Shown: positions 1-12,572, counted from the stretch's first letter. The stretch is 64,000 nt of DNA from Inonotus obliquus (GCA_032164295.1 JAJHTX010000006.1:2728001-2792000); one strand, 5' to 3'. Notes: generated by a model not told the origin, from the sequence alone. Numbers and translations are program-made.

Positions 1-281
1 TCGTCTTCGACGAGCAGTCTCATGAATGGTGCCCAATTCTCTTTCTCCTCTTTTTCTTTCTCCTCCTCGGGCTTCGGATTGGGATTGGACTTGGACTTGG
101 GACTGGGATTGGGATTGGGATTGGGATTTGCGTCTTCTGGTTGACTCGGATACGCTTGCTTGGTTTTGTCAGCTTCGCGCTCTATAATCCGTTGGCTTCT
201 ACGAGTAGGCGTTGCTTTGGGCTTATCCCGGCTCCCCGTAGCTTTTTTCTGCCGGCGTGGTGTGCTACTAGTAGAGTCCAT
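1..281 (-). CDS. 5' part of a low-complexity protein gene, running off the left edge
   Basis: An open frame reads on the minus strand from an ATG at 281 down to the window edge, about 93 codons with no stop. The product begins MDSTSSTPRRQKKATGSRDK and is basic. It then has an Asn-Pro dipeptide tract encoded by the GGATTG-type repeat at 73-130, then a Glu/Lys stretch, and ends at the edge with a motif around WAPFMRLLVED. No known domain is visible. The composition suggests a disordered N-terminus, possibly nuclear. Only the first exon or part of it is present, so length and function are unknown. The start is the first ATG of the frame and is followed by compositionally coherent sequence. Confidence 0.5.
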   Translation of the reverse strand, partial: MDSTSSTPRRQKKATGSRDKPKATPTRRSQRIIEREADKTKQAYPSQPEDANPNPNPNPSPKSKSNPNPKPEEEKEKEEKENWAPFMRLLVED

Positions 282-635
282 AACGTTTGAAGAATCCTAT
301 GTGGAGTAAACGTCAATACAAAATCAGTACAGAAGGTAAATCAGATACATACGAATGAGTAGTCTTGTCTTTCGCTGCTAATGAGGCTCGCTTGATGGTG
401 TCAGAAGAGGGTTGTAAGGGAAGAGACGATGATGAGGGAGAAGACAAATTTATACACTTCAGAACCGAGCCACTTCAACCTCAAGCCGCAACCTCGATCC
501 GGAATAAATTTCAATGGCACAGAATTATTGTGGCTTACAGGAGGCCGATAATGCGCATCATTCAAGGGCCTACTCCTGAACAATTATGCTTCATCTAAGC
601 GCAGTCGAGTGCTTTGGCCATGGTATAAAAAATAA
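282..635. other. short gap between two minus-strand genes
   Basis: About 350 bases between the start of the left-edge gene and the stop of the DUF6533 gene. It should hold the promoter of the former and the 3' end of the latter. I see no further gene; the short open frames here are not supported by composition. Confidence 0.4.
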
Positions 636-2191
636 TCAACGAAATTCAAGCTCTCCATTCATGCTCGAGAGGTACAGATATTCCTCTTGTTTAAAAGCCA
701 CTTCCCGTAGATCTATCAATATTCGGCATCCAATGACGCACAAGCTCGCGACGGATATCGTCAGAACTTGATTGTTTGGAGCGCCATTAGGTAGACTTTG
801 CCACAGGGCGATATTCAGGACTCCCGAAAGCAGGATACTGTGGCGGTGTTAATTAAAAGAGAAATGAAGGGATGTGGCTTAGATTTACCTCGCAAAATAG
901 ATCATCTGATCCTGCACGAGGACGTGGTACAAACTGTGTCTTCTGCGAATATCGGGGCCACCATCGAAAACACCGTCTTTTATGGATTTGTGTATCGTCA
1001 TGCAGAGAAGCACAAATTCAAACACAGAAGTCGGAATCCTGAATGATGACAATTGGAATGGATCAATTATTTACACTGCTCGATATCTCATATAATGTAC
1101 GCACCAAAAGAAGCTGAGCCAGCTGGGGGTGACAGTCCCACAAGCTCGGGGCCATTCCAGGATGTGGTCTACTCCGAATGAATTGTGACACACAAAACAA
1201 TGGTTACATAATTCACCTTGGAATCTGCGTTGATATACAAGTAGTATACCCAGAGTAGCCGCTCCTTGAGCTGAATATAAGCAGCCAAGGAAAATTGTAG
1301 CAGATCGAGCTGGAATGAGACACACGGATAAGTCTGAATAATCTTGGCGATGGTACCGATGCACCTACTTCGCCCGTAGAGTGCGTGGACACGAATGGCC
1401 ATGATGGCTAGAGGCATGTCAGTTCACAGCAATTAGTAGAAGAAAATCAAGTAACCATCAGCTAGTAAGACCATACTCCATGCTATGTAAGTTAATGATC
1501 ACCATCGTCTAGCAACCCAGAGTGGTAGCGTAACTCACCGCACCATGCGCCAAGCCCAACTATGCGTTCGCCTGATCTGATTGTCAGTCTTTGTTACACC
1601 CTTTTGCAATACTGAGCGCACAGCTGAAGAGATTGTCAGAATAGCATCATGAGCCTTGACCGATGCATGCGACGTACAGTTCATCAGAGAAGCTGTGAAG
1701 CATTTCTCCTTGAGTGCAGCTTGAGCAAAACATGGCAACGAACAGCTTCTCAAATTGAGGCTCACCGTACAAATAGATCAAGACTACGCCCAGTCCATAG
1801 TATCGATTCTATTCACGGTCAAGGGACTTACTCAGAAAAAGTAATGCACACAAACCAAGAAGTAAATCACTTTCACAAGCGAAAGTGATTGAGTCTATAA
1901 GCAACCATTGAATTCGAGTACCGGTCGTTCAGAACAAGAGGTGCTCACCCAGAAATGCTGAATCTGAAGTATTCTTTAGCTTCCTTCAGGAAGAACATAC
2001 TGAAATACACCTCGCCTCTTTATCCATCGTGATCACTGGACTGCGTGAGATACCAATCGATAAAGATAAGGCATCGCGGAACGAAACGTACTTATGTCGT
2101 AAATAACCATGACCGTCGCCGCCGCACCTGCATACCTAAGGGCTGCCAGATAACGAGCCGCTACTAAATATTCGTCTGGCAAGCTCTCCAT
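636..2191 (-). CDS. DUF6533-type seven-helix membrane protein, multi-exon (copy 1)
   Basis: This belongs to a fungal membrane protein family (DUF6533) with unknown role, common in agaricomycetes and often lineage-expanded. The first exon starts at 2191 (MESLPDEYLVAARYLAALRY). Later exons give VITMDKE, IQHFW, the motif RYYGLGVVLIYLY, AWSMVLLADAIMAIRVHALY, QGAATLGILLVYQRRFQ and RRHSLYHVLVQDQMIYFAR, and a C-terminus ending GELEFR with the stop at 636. Exons are small (20-150 bp) with GT-AG introns, except a possible GC donor after DKE. A paralogue at 25.7-27.3 kb has the same exon order and the same C-terminus, which supports most boundaries. The frame looks conserved throughout, so it is probably functional. 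Exact borders of two or three middle exons are uncertain. Confidence 0.7.
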
Positions 2192-3420
2192 TCGCAGGGT
2201 GACGGGGATGTGATGGAAGGGAAAATGGGACGTGTGTATTGATATCGCTAATGCTTATTCACTGAGATGTGAACGTGGTGATCATCCCGATGTAGGATAT
2301 TGTAGCACAGCCAAAGAAGCCAAGAAAGAATCCAATAAATGGCGTGCGTGCTCGGCATCTTGTAATAGCCCGTAGTCTACGCAGCCACGCACAAATCAAG
2401 CTGACCTGACTGACATTCGCTTAGATCCAAAACGCTGCACGGCAGGAATTAATCACCAGTGGCACTGACGACTCAAAGAGAGTCGTATTTAGCCGTAGCA
2501 ACTTATGGGTAGTATCGTCATGGCGGACACAGGAAAAATCTTTTCTGGCCCTTCCAAGACTGATGATGATAGATGGTTGAATGTTGCCAGGCAGGAGATG
2601 ATTGAATTTATGCCGAGTGCCCGAGTGCCATGGTGCATGATGAGTTGTGGGCCCAGAGGGCGAGAAACATAAATTATCACGTTGTCCATGAACTGAGAGC
2701 TGTGAAGAAGACTACTATCTTTCCGTCCCCGATCATAGCGATAGGTGATGCAGAGCTCGTAGAAACGACTGGGCAATAGCGTGCACGCAACCTTGAGTTG
2801 AGCAAGCATCATCGGCGCACAGAGTCCATCATACCGACGCACAGAGATATTTGCAAAAGCGGCGCGTCGTAGTCAGGCTCACAAGGTCGAGAAAGTAGAG
2901 TCGAAAGCTTGGAGGAGTTGAAAGACAAGCGCTTATCCCGATTAGTCAACCATGTACAACGCCTTCCATATACGGATATTGATGATGTAATCACCTAAAT
3001 TCAAAGTCGCCTCGTGCTACCTCTCTTTGTTCCTAATCCGTATCTTTCTTTCTGCTATACTACCACTACAAGCACTGTTCGGGAAAGGTTAACAAATACC
3101 GGAGATGTTTCACTTGACTGTTAGACTCTCGGCGGTTTATTCCCAGTTCCGCCTATTAGATTGGGTGCAGGCAAGAACAAGTGCTCAAAACACTAGTGAC
3201 GTTGTAGGCTACATGAGGTTGGCTACGTTGTCCTCCATATTCAAGGGGCCATCGATCGTATTCGTCTAAGCGGCGCTACTCGATGAACTTATATGTCTCC
3301 CGCTTTCGGAATCATCCTTCGCTGTTCCATCCTCCTGCTCTTTGCCCCTTACCGAACTCTCTCACCTGTGAGCGAGCGATCACTTACTCCCGAACTCGAC
3401 GGACTCTTAATCTCCGAAAC
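2192..3420. other. intergenic region with a possible decayed membrane-protein fragment
   Basis: Divergent promoter space between the DUF6533 gene (minus) and the zinc-finger gene (plus). A minus-strand frame at 2489-2842 contains segments resembling the end of DUF6534-type proteins (near INSIISCLATFNHL), but it lacks the rest of the family and has no clear start or splice context. I treat it as a possible remnant only. Confidence 0.3.
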
Positions 3421-4600
3421 ATGGACACCGGCCATTCACCCTCTCTGCCTGCTTTGCAGTTCCTCGAATCGGGTATTGACGAAGACATGAAGCCTCGCTG
3501 TGCAGTATGTGGGAAACTCTTCAAACGGATGTACGCGCTTGAACGACACCTCCTTATACACGATCCTGAGCGGGCAAAGTTGGAGCTTAAATGTCCTGTT
3601 GAAGGATGCAAGTTCTCTTCATTGCAGAAGTCGAATGTCAAAACACACATTGCAGCAGTACAGTAAGTATTTGCTAAGTCTTCATTATGTTTCTGATCAA
3701 CTCTAACGCTATTCATTCGATAGCGAGAAGATTAAACATACGTGTACACTCCCGCGAGCCCCTGAAGATACTCTTAACTCCGGATCTTCGTCGTACTCAG
3801 AGCGATGCGGTCGGATTTTCAGTGATGTGCCCGCTTTGATCAGGCACGAGAAGCGCGCACATGGTTACTTTCGGCGTGGGGTACCTGGTAGAGCGAAATC
3901 GAAATCATTCAAGGTGTCGACGCAGTCTAGCGGTGCCGCAAAACCCGTCGAATCATCTCAGTCTGAACCAGATTCACGTGATCGTCATCAACGACAAACC
4001 TCAGGCTCGCCATCCGACGAGAAGGTGCAATACTGGCTGGATGGTGGTGATGCGCGTCACGGTGCAGACATGGAGTATGAATCAGAAGGCGCGACGCCTT
4101 CTGTGGCAGCTTTTGCACATAACGAGCACTACAACTCGACATCAAATTACCTATCCGCCCCTGTATCCACAGCTGTCTCTACCCCAGCCACCACTGCAAC
4201 CTCGATCTCAGATGGGGAGAGTATGACTACGAGTTCGACATCTTCTTTCATTTCCACCTCTCCATCCCCCGCGCCTCCAGAGCCAACCCCGGTGAACCAG
4301 TATTACCAACCACCCGTGTCAACATACCCTCCTCCGTATCAGCAGAACTATTATTACCCCTATACCTCCGAACCGATCTCGACTTACGACGTCAATCGTG
4401 GACATTCGCACCCCCCAGCTCACTTCGGTCAACAACAACAACCCATCGGTAATGTTTTCTATGATACCGAGTCTCTGAACCCGTCGATGGAAGAATGGCT
4501 TCCTCAACTGGCTGAGATGAAGGCGATGCAAGCAGGCGGGATGCATGGTGGACAATCGGAATGGGATGGCATCGTCACTGGGCTTTCTTTACTTGATTGA
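3421..4600 (+). CDS. C2H2 zinc-finger protein, probable transcription factor
   Basis: Two exons, 3421-3662 and 3724-4600, with a 61-bp GT-AG intron, encode 372 residues. The joined frame is in phase. The N-terminal third carries C2H2 fingers: CAVCGKLFKRMYALERHLLIH at about 23-43, a second with C-P-V-E-G-C and H-I-A-A-V-H whose last His is completed across the intron, and a looser third near CGRIFSDVPALIRHEKRAH. The remainder is Ser/Pro/Thr/Tyr/Gln-rich and disordered, as in many fungal regulators, ending LSLLD. I chose ATG 3421 (MDTGHSPSLP); an in-frame ATG at 3283 would add 46 residues of unlikely composition. DNA binding in the nucleus is inferred from the fingers; targets are unknown. Confidence 0.85.
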
Positions 4601-5531
4601 TGTTCGAATTGATTAGGAGAATTTCTGTCCTCTCCCGTTGAGTATTTCGATGCTATTCGTTCCATCCTGTTCGATTCTTGTTTATCTTTATTCCCTATTC
4701 TCAATCTACCCACCCTTTACTACGTTATGTATAGTAATTCGTACCTTATTTCGTTGTTTTAATACCATTTGTCGCATTACGCGAGTACTTGACACGAACG
4801 AGAGTGTCGAATTCGATTTCTACTGCCGCCGGAAGATGCCGAAGCTTCGAGCTTCTTTTCCTTGACCTCAACCTCTCCTCCTTGCCAAATTGATCTCATT
4901 CTTCTTGCTTATGGGCCCAATGCGACCACTACTTTTCTTCCGTTCATTCTGAGCTCTCTGGGATCTAATATACTACATCGGAAGTGGCCACAGAAAACAA
5001 GACAACAAACAAAATCAGAATTACAAAAAACTCGCCTGAAGTGTAAAACCGGGAAAGCTTCCTAGAATGCGCAGTCAAGATATCTAGCGAATGCTAACGA
5101 GTCTAGTAGCCGGCTATCATCGGATACTGGGAAAACTAGGATACGTTGAACGACAAGGATCGAAAGGAGGTTGTATAATCGCTCAGTGACTTTGTCGGGA
5201 ATTCTGAGGACTTCGTCTCGAAGGTATATTGAAGCAATCGGGATAGGGAGAGAGTGACGGAACACTAGTCGGATATAATCAATTCGACATTTGTGAGTTC
5301 GAGAATTTCTGTTTATGTAGGAGACACTGTTTATACCGATACAGTAGAGTCCGATTTCTTGGAAACGAGTTGGCTATTCGTACATACAAACGCGATTTAT
5401 CTATTACCCGACGTACATGAAGCAGTATCCTACGTTTCTACGTTTGCGTGCGGATGCTCTTCTGCCTTCCCGACCTTCTTGACTTCCGGTTGTGGTTTCA
5501 GGATCAAGTATTTGCCCGTGTATATTATTGG
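4601..5531. other. intergenic region between convergent genes
   Basis: The 3' ends of the zinc-finger gene and of the minus-strand gene that stops at 5532 point into this stretch. A minus-strand frame at 5062-5265 has protein-like composition but no recognised domain and no clear start or splice partner. I make no gene call. Confidence 0.3.
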
Positions 5532-6210
5532 CTATTCGAAATGCGAACCGCGCCGATCGTGTTCCTTGAAGTTCTTCGCGGCCTTGCACTTAGAAAGTTG
5601 CTGATCAGACTGGATGGACCAGATAATGACGTCTCCGTCTTCGTCCTTAAAGGCTACAATATGCTGGTTCGAAGGGACACTGCGATTCACGGCGAAGCTC
5701 ACGAGTTTCTGAGGAATGGCTTCTTTGGTTGGAGTGTGTAGCGCTGATAGATATCTGTTACCGTCAGACTCGTAAAGTGCCACGAGCTCGCCTGCATTAG
5801 AACGGAATTCAGAACACGAAGGGCAAAATGGTAAAATCCCGATGTGCCGGCCGAGTAACCGATGATCATCTTATCGCCAGGGCCATAAAATGCAATGGCT
5901 TCCTCTGGTTGACTCAGTCCATGGCCAAAATCAGTTTGCCGCCAAAGCGAGCAATCGGGCCCTACAACGATATCCGATCCGCTCCCCGAAAGCTCTACTA
6001 TTTCGACCCCATCCTAGTCTCCGTCAACTCAAGAATTCATGTCTAATAATGGGAGTACCTGCACCACTACCATGAAACAGAACTTTCCTATCCGGTGACG
6101 ACAGACTCGTAGATGTATGGTCATGGCACATTGACTGCCATGACTGCGTGCTTTCAATGAACAAGCTGACGAGCATAAACTTAGTAGAACCTTGTGACGG
6201 ATCTCGCACT
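5532..6210 (-). CDS. uncharacterised protein with weak WD40-like features (partial model)
   Basis: Two exons fit well: 6013-5860 (DGVEIVELSGSGSDIVVG to GDKMII) and 5791-5532 (GELVALYESDGNRYLSALHT to KEHDRRGSHFE, then stop). They are joined in phase by a GT-AG intron at 5861-5859 to 5792. An upstream exon around 6210-6060 contains HDHTSTSLSSPDRKVLFHGS, a WD-repeat-like pattern, but its splice to the next exon is not in phase with the obvious donor. Phrases such as KDEDGDVIIWS also look like a beta-propeller blade. The 5' end is not resolved, and the gene may extend further toward 6.6 kb or be partly degraded. No function can be assigned. Confidence 0.4.
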
Positions 6211-7158
6211 ACAGTTGACCACTACAATGACAATGCGAATGTCGATTGGTAGGTCTTGTATGGAGGATAAAGTGACTGCGAGCAGGATCCACTACCCCTT
6301 GTACTCGTCACAGTACGTTGATCGCGGCAAACCGTGAATGTTATGATCCTCTAGAACCAGGCAAGAGCTTCACAACTCTGGCTGGCTCTGGTGTAAGATC
6401 TACTAGTACCGATATCATGCTCATCTCCTGACCTTCAGATACTCTGACTCAGAATAGAGACCATATGTGATAATTTGGTGAATGGTGGCAGCCATGGCCC
6501 ATCCCGATGATAGTGGCATCGGAAAAGTAGCGATTGCTGGGCTGAAGTTCCGATGAGATACAGTTACATCTGGATGATAGCGAGATTTATGCATACGGGT
6601 GGAAGATTTTACACAAAGTGAGTCGCTTCAAGAATGAAGACTGAATTTGAAAGAAGAAAATCTGAAAGAATTCAGTTGTGAGGTCATGTGATACGGATAA
6701 CCCCACGCATTAATTAAATTTGGAAGTTGGAACGCGCACATCTCTGTCTCCTTCATTTACCAACACGCCGTATAACTCGAATGCTTACAGCGCCACTCAA
6801 AGCTCTGATCTGAAGGAGATGAGGCTATTGAGGTATTCTTGCCGGAGGTAGGCCTACAAGATAGTACACACTGGTCCTCGAGATCAGCTCATCAGCCGAG
6901 TTAGATGCTCCAAGGTCTTGAAGGATCACGAAGTGATGAGCTAGCAGCTCTAGTTATATTACATCACGCAAGATACAAGTACAGGGACAGGACAACAAGA
7001 CGAGGATATGAAGTAAAATACAAGGTGCGAGGATATGAAGTGGAATGCAAGGGCAGAAACTAAGACAAAGAAAACAAAGATGCAGATGAGCCCTCGCCCT
7101 CACAAACCCTCATCATCGTCCGTGAAACTGAACTCAGATGCTTCGCCATCACTATGGA
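6211..7158. other. region without a supported gene
   Basis: It may contain unresolved 5' exons of the gene ending at 5532 and the 3' end of the basic protein gene to the right (a short Asp-rich stretch at about 7090-7130 could be a last exon). I see no domain, RNA gene or mobile element. Confidence 0.3.
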
Positions 7159-8911
7159 CTACGAAGTGGCGTTCTGGATTTGCGCACTAGCATGGCGGCA
7201 GAGGAAAGGTCTCTTCAGGAGTATGAAGATACTGCGTGGCGTAGTCCGGAAGGGAAGGAGATGGCGAAGGAGTGCGAGAGCGAGTGAACGTACCCTCTCC
7301 GGATCGCTCATCCCTGTCATCTCGGGCAGCAGCCTCAGATGCGACGGGTTCTGAGAGGTCAGCCATTGGTGATACTGGCGGCTCCGGTCTAGATCGCGGG
7401 AAAGGACTGGTGAGGAAGGAGGTTCGAGCAACTCCTCGACTTCCCTTGACGAACACTGTCGCTGTTCGCCGAGGCTTTTCGATCCTTCAACGGGATGTTG
7501 GAAATGCGATGAAACGACTGAAGCCGGGCCGGCCTCCACCTCGTCATTTGAACCATCAACACTACAGCCACACGATGGAACCTCGCGCTGGGCCATAGTT
7601 GGACGGAACTCTGCGCTGGATGTCGCAGGTGCTGACGGCGGCTGACGAGGGAAAGGAGAGGGCGACACCTCTTGCTTTACGACTGCCTCCCGCTGTATTT
7701 TCCGAGGTGTTGGGTGCTCCTCCACCTTGCATTCCTCTGGAGATGGAGCCCAACAGGGCATGCATGTGGGCTCCTCGGACTCACAACTCATTGGTGTAGA
7801 CGTTCGCGTCAGAGGAACCTGCATTTTGCTCGCCCTTCTCTTCCCAGTCCTTCTCTAGGACGAACGGCAGTAATCCGACCGCCTCTAGGCTTTCTGGCGG
7901 CCTTCTTCTCGGACTCCTCGACTGTGGGATTCTGAACCTTCTGCCTGGTTCGCCTCGTCGTTCGACGGGAAGGGCCAGGAACTGATGGCTGTTGTGAAAC
8001 ATCCTCAGCATCGTCGTCCTCGTCTCGTTGACGCTTCGAACCCACAGTGGCCACTTGAGTAGGCGGTAAGTCGACGGCCTTCGCCTTTCCTTTGTTTCGG
8101 CGCACTTGGCTCATCGCTTCGCCAACAGCGTCATGGTTCGCAGCAGTTTCCGACGCGGCCTTCTCTTTCTTCCGTCGAACACGACGGAAGGTGCGTCGCA
8201 CCAGAGCAGGCTGCAGCTCGTCTTCACCAGATTCCTCCGGTTCATATTCGTCATCTTCACGACAACGCTTGGTACCCGCACTGGCTACTACAGCGCTCTG
8301 GACTCCTTTCTTCTGCTGACCGGCCCTTCCAGCCTTGGCCTTAGCCTTTGGACCTCGCTTCGTGGTGGAGCGTCCACCTCTGCGAGGCTTCTTGGAAGCC
8401 GCACCATCTGTCTTGGGCGGTGAAGCTAGAAATTCTGTGAATACGACAGGTAAGATGTTATTCTTAAGAAGGGCTTACCAGCTTTGCTGGACGTAGCGAC
8501 GTATTCAAGTGTGAACTTGAAGGCCAGGCGACACGTCTGGGTGGTGGATTGGACGGCAGCGTGTTGCTGAGACTCACCTGGGAGGAATGAAGCTTTCAGT
8601 CTTAAGCTGGAGCAGTTGACTCTGTTATGTACTTACGTCTCTTGCCTTTGTCATTGCGTCGTGTTTTTGAGTGGGAGGCGGCGATTGGGCGAGACGCAGT
8701 GGAAGCAGATCCCCCGCCCTCTATGAATTTGTAATGTGTATGTGCACCTCTGCCTTTCATGCCTCTACCTCTGGTAGAGACTCGAATTGGCGCCCTGCAC
8801 GGCATTTTCATGGACGGCGGCATTGGTCTGATCTGGGGGAGTGGGAGTATGTGATGTATTCGGACCACCTCCAGCAGTCGCACGCGCTCGCGATCTTGTC
8901 AACATTGCCAT
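7159..8911 (-). CDS. basic, disordered, probably nuclear protein (partial exon model)
   Basis: The first exon begins at 8911 with MAMLTRSRARATAGGG. A middle exon near 8562-8465 encodes QHAAVQSTTQTCRLAFKFTL and splices in phase to an exon from 8425, which runs to about 7809 with Lys/Arg/Ser/Glu-rich sequence (KKPRRGGRSTTKRGPKAKAK, KRCREDDEYEPEESGEDE). A second long frame at 7824-7159, Pro/Ser/Glu-rich, probably continues the protein after an intron or frame change near 7.81 kb that I could not resolve. No catalytic domain is seen. Nuclear-localisation-like basic clusters suggest a chromatin or nuclear role, which is inference. The gene at 10.0-11.1 kb has a similar start (M-A-L-T-R-R) and composition. 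Confidence 0.5.
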
Positions 8912-9996
8912 TGTTCTTACAGACAATGCAAGAGAGGTCCATGTAGAGATAAGATGTGTAGTGGAGCTTGAAAGCGCTGCGGCTGAGGATGGAGATGGTT
9001 GTGGTCGAAAGCTGGAAGCTGGATGAGAGTGATCAGGCCATCCGCGCTTTTTGAAGCGTGACTGAATGCGCGGTCACATTATTCTCATCCATCGGTCAAG
9101 AGACCACGCTCTCACAGAAAATCCATTTTATTGTTCTCCTTTCGGATTGGGACGAGCGCGGAGACGCATTCCGCACAGTTTTACTCGTCTAGTTTTCCTA
9201 GCGTTTTTCGGTTGGCATACTATGGATATTCTTTTACTAGATTTACCGAGGAATAGAAGTCTTGGTACTGGTGGAGATGGAGCGAATGATAGTTTTTGGG
9301 ATTTTACTGATGAAGGTTGAAGAGGACGCGATCCTGTTTGAATACGCGCAGGTGTTGTGCAGAAAGACACATGATATCAGCACTCGGTCAAAAGCTGACT
9401 GTGCATGACGGGTTCCCAGCAGTCAATAAATTTGGATGGGATCCCGCAAAGCGAATCAACAGCCGCGTAGTTCTACTGACCTATTTCAACTGTTTCCTTC
9501 CGGATTTGCCTTCAGTGTACTCTTCCCAAACGACCAAATTTGGAGTATTAACTCATCGATTCGACTGGAAGGCTCGCTCAATCGATTATGGCGACATTTT
9601 TTGAGCCTTTAAGGTGCCTCTCAAGTATACCCTTATTTCAGTCTATATAAGCCGCGCTGACCATCCGAGAGGGTGAATATACTCCCCTTTATCTGCTCTC
9701 GTACTCTTTTGACTGACATCCCGTAGCAAACATTCATCACTCCAGCAGGCTTATGAGACGCTACGACGATCAAGAGACCGACGAGCAAAGCGAGCAACAG
9801 TCGCTCGTATATTACACTTTGTGTTACAAGACAAAGAAGAGCAAGCAAGAAAGAGAAGAGAAAGATAAGTACGTTTACCGAGAAGTTCGGAGATAGAAGC
9901 GAGCTAACGTCGCCTTGGGTTAGCACAGGCGCAAGCAGTTTGAAGAAAGGACCACGAGCCGAAGGCAGTAGACAGCGGGATTCTGGTGACGAGCAT
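8912..9996. other. intergenic region, no supported gene
   Basis: It lies between the start of the basic protein gene (8911) and the stop of the next minus-strand gene (9997). A minus-strand frame at 9633-9926 is strongly hydrophobic but has no family resemblance and sits where the 3' untranslated region of the next gene is expected. Confidence 0.3.
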
Positions 9997-11145
9997 CTAC
10001 TCCTCTAGCTTCTCTGCTTCCGCAGCGACATTGACTAGAGCGCGCCACCTTTCTTCGTTTATCTCCCTCATGTCGGAGACTGGCCCGGGAACTGTAAATC
10101 TGTTCCACGAGCCTATGCCCGGCGTTTCCTCGTGCGGACCAAAGATGATGTGTCGATAATCGACCCACCACATCCAGTCGTATTCCGATTGGCTTTGGAC
10201 CGGTTCCTTATCACAATCTTCGGCGCGACGGCGGACATGCCTGGTGTCTTCCTCCACGCCAGTGTCATTTCCGGCGGAGCTTTCGCCGGGTTCGGATGGC
10301 TCACCTCGCTTTCGCTTTAAGCGACCTTGGGCCGTCGTGACCTTTTGAAGCTCTGAGTCTTCCTTCGACGTCCCTTTCTTTCCTTTACCTCCATTGTCAT
10401 TCCCCATACCCGCGGCGTATCTCTGTGTTGGACGCCTTGCTCTCTGTGAGCGTCGTAGGGTTGGCTCAGACTGACTTGGAGAGGCTTGTATCTTGTTTTC
10501 ATCTTGAGTGCCTACACCTTTCGATACGTCGTTAGCTTCGGATTCGGCCTCGACGTTTGTTAGCGACTCCGCAACTCTCGGAATAGGCTCAGTGGGGTGA
10601 ACCAATGAAGCCGATTGCTTCAAGTATTTCTGAGCACTGCCAGGCTTCTCTCCCTCCACGCTCAGGAGAGGAGCTATGGGTACAAGATACGTGTTCATGA
10701 AACACCCGATAGAGAAAGGTAGTTACACTTACCGTGCTTCGGTGTGGTGGTCGTGGATGGGGCGGACGTTTGGCTAGTTCGTGGCCTGGATGTCCTAGAA
10801 TCACCTGGGCGATGGTCACGCTTCATTACTTTACCGGAATGGCTCATAACATGAACACTTACCTGTATTCTCTTTGTCATCATCCCGATGACTTGATTCC
10901 TCCTGAGAATAGGTGGAAGGAGACCGATCTGTTTGGTCGTTCTCTGTATGAATGCTGGTTTGAAAGGCACCGTCAGTGTCTGTGACAGTGCTTTCGGCGG
11001 TGGTGTGGATTTCGGCGGAGCCTTCAGCCGCGTCCTTACAGACGACGACCTCCGGATTCTCGCCATCTACCTCAAGGGTAGCGGTGGTGGCTTGAGAATT
11101 GGTTTGCATCTTGAGCCGAGCCAGCGCTCGTCGCGTAAGAGCCAT
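9997..11145 (-). CDS. uncharacterised disordered protein, 343 residues
   Basis: Three exons, 11145-10863, 10804-10733 and 10673-9997, join in phase (283+72+677 = 1032 nt including stop) across two short GT-AG introns. The start is MALTRRALARLKMQTNSQAT. Residues about 1-150 are acidic/Ser/Thr-rich. A basic patch RRSQRARRPTQRYAAG and KRKRGEPSEP lie in the centre. The C-terminal 75 residues are more ordered (EYDWMWWVDYRHIIFGPHEE, then GSWNRFTVPGPVSDMREI) and may be a small folded domain I do not recognise. The composition suggests a nuclear protein, similar in style to the gene at 7.2-8.9 kb. No function is assigned. Confidence 0.75.
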
Positions 11146-12089
11146 TATGAATTATTGATCAAGAGGGGTGTTTGGTCGTTGTATCGAAGGACTTGGGGGG
11201 AGAAGATGAGTGCAGAGAGTCTACCTGAGTGGCTGAAGGGCAGAGGAGGGGTTGTGGTTGGGAGATAGAGCTGGTGGATGGACGCTCCTGCCTTCTTCCT
11301 TTTGCCTTTTTGACTCCCGCTGCGTTGCATTACAAGCTCCGCTTGAACACTAGGTACTACTTCGACACCTTTCTCATCGACCAGCTTGGGAGTTTACAGG
11401 CATATTTCTTTCTTTCTTTGGTCTTTAATTCTCTCAATTTACTATTACTTTACATAATATGAAGCTTTCGTGGATAGTCTTGCCCACTATAAAAGTAATG
11501 AAATTCGGAGAAAGTATACGATTACGTAATGAAGTGATAGAATTATTGTGACGCGATGCGTTTGTCACATCACGTCGTGATATTGATACTCTGAGTCCGA
11601 GTCCGAGTCTGAGCTGAGCCTAATCGAACCTCCAGGTCCTCACCATAACAATAACACCACCGCCACCACCACCACACCATCACCACTCAGAATGTCTGCA
11701 TACTTCTGTCCTACACTCTCTTCCGGCCTATGTTTCGATGAGATTCCCATTTGTTCATGTTCATGTTTATGGTGGTGTGGCACTGTGGGCACTGTGGGGA
11801 CCCAACGATATCTTATATCTTAATCCATCTTTATACTATACTTTCGAAGTGTGAAAGAGCTCAACTCTACATAGTTATTTGATGCGGATGTAATTGTAAA
11901 CTATCAGCCCACGGCCAAATTTGACTTTGGGTTCAGGATTGTTATTATTATGTGATGAAGTGATAGGAATAAATACCATTTTGCCATTCGGGACTTGCCG
12001 ACTGTGATTCTCGTTCCAACTTTCACTTCTCACTCGCATTGACATTGGCGTTGGCATTATATTGATGGGTGATGGGTAACTGGACTTCA

Positions 12090-12420
12090 ATGAAGAGTTG
12101 AAGAGTTGAAGAGTTGAAGATTGAAGAGGAGGAGGGGGAGGGGGAGGGGGAGGGGGAAGAGGAAGAGGAAGAGGGGGAGAATGGTAGGTATTTGTGTAGC
12201 TACGTACATCCGTATCTGTACGACGATATCGTGATTCGTGAAAGTGGGTAGGTAGGTAGGAGCTATGGGTGGTAATGTTGATAGGACCAGATGGGGTAGA
12301 AGGGGTGGAGAAGGATGAAGGGGAGAAGGATGAAGGGGAGAAGGACGAGGGAGAGAAGGATGAAGGAGAGAGAAAGAAGGGTGAAGGGTGAAGGGTGAAG
12401 GGGTGAAGGAGGTATGAAGT
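12090..12420. repeat. purine-rich minisatellite block
   Basis: Adjacent tandem tracts on one strand: GAAGAGTT units at about 12090-12130, GGAGGGGGAGGG-type at 12128-12160, GGAAGAGGAAGAGG, and GAAGGATGAAGGGGA-type units at about 12305-12400. All are strand-asymmetric purine runs typical of fungal intergenic DNA; such tracts can form triplex structures and vary in length. Confidence 0.8.
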
Positions 12421-12572
12421 GAAGACTCGGACTCGGATTTGAGAACGGTTGAATCCGGGGAAGGTACGAATTCGAATACGAATACGAGTTATGATAGCAG
12501 CGGATATAGCAGCGGATATAGCACCTCGACAGACAACATGCAGCGAACAGCGAGAAGGAAGGGTCGGTCACG

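Noticed and set aside
73..130. GGATTG-type tandem tract looking like a telomere or microsatellite
   Set aside because: It lies in an open frame and encodes an Asn-Pro repeat in the left-edge gene; only a handful of units and not at a chromosome end as far as can be seen.
2489..2842. Minus-strand frame with DUF6534-like phrases
   Set aside because: Too short, without the family's helices or splice sites; at most a remnant.
9633..9926. Hydrophobic 97-codon minus-strand frame suggesting a membrane protein
   Set aside because: It is immediately downstream of another gene's stop, with no family match or own promoter signs; more likely 3' untranslated sequence.
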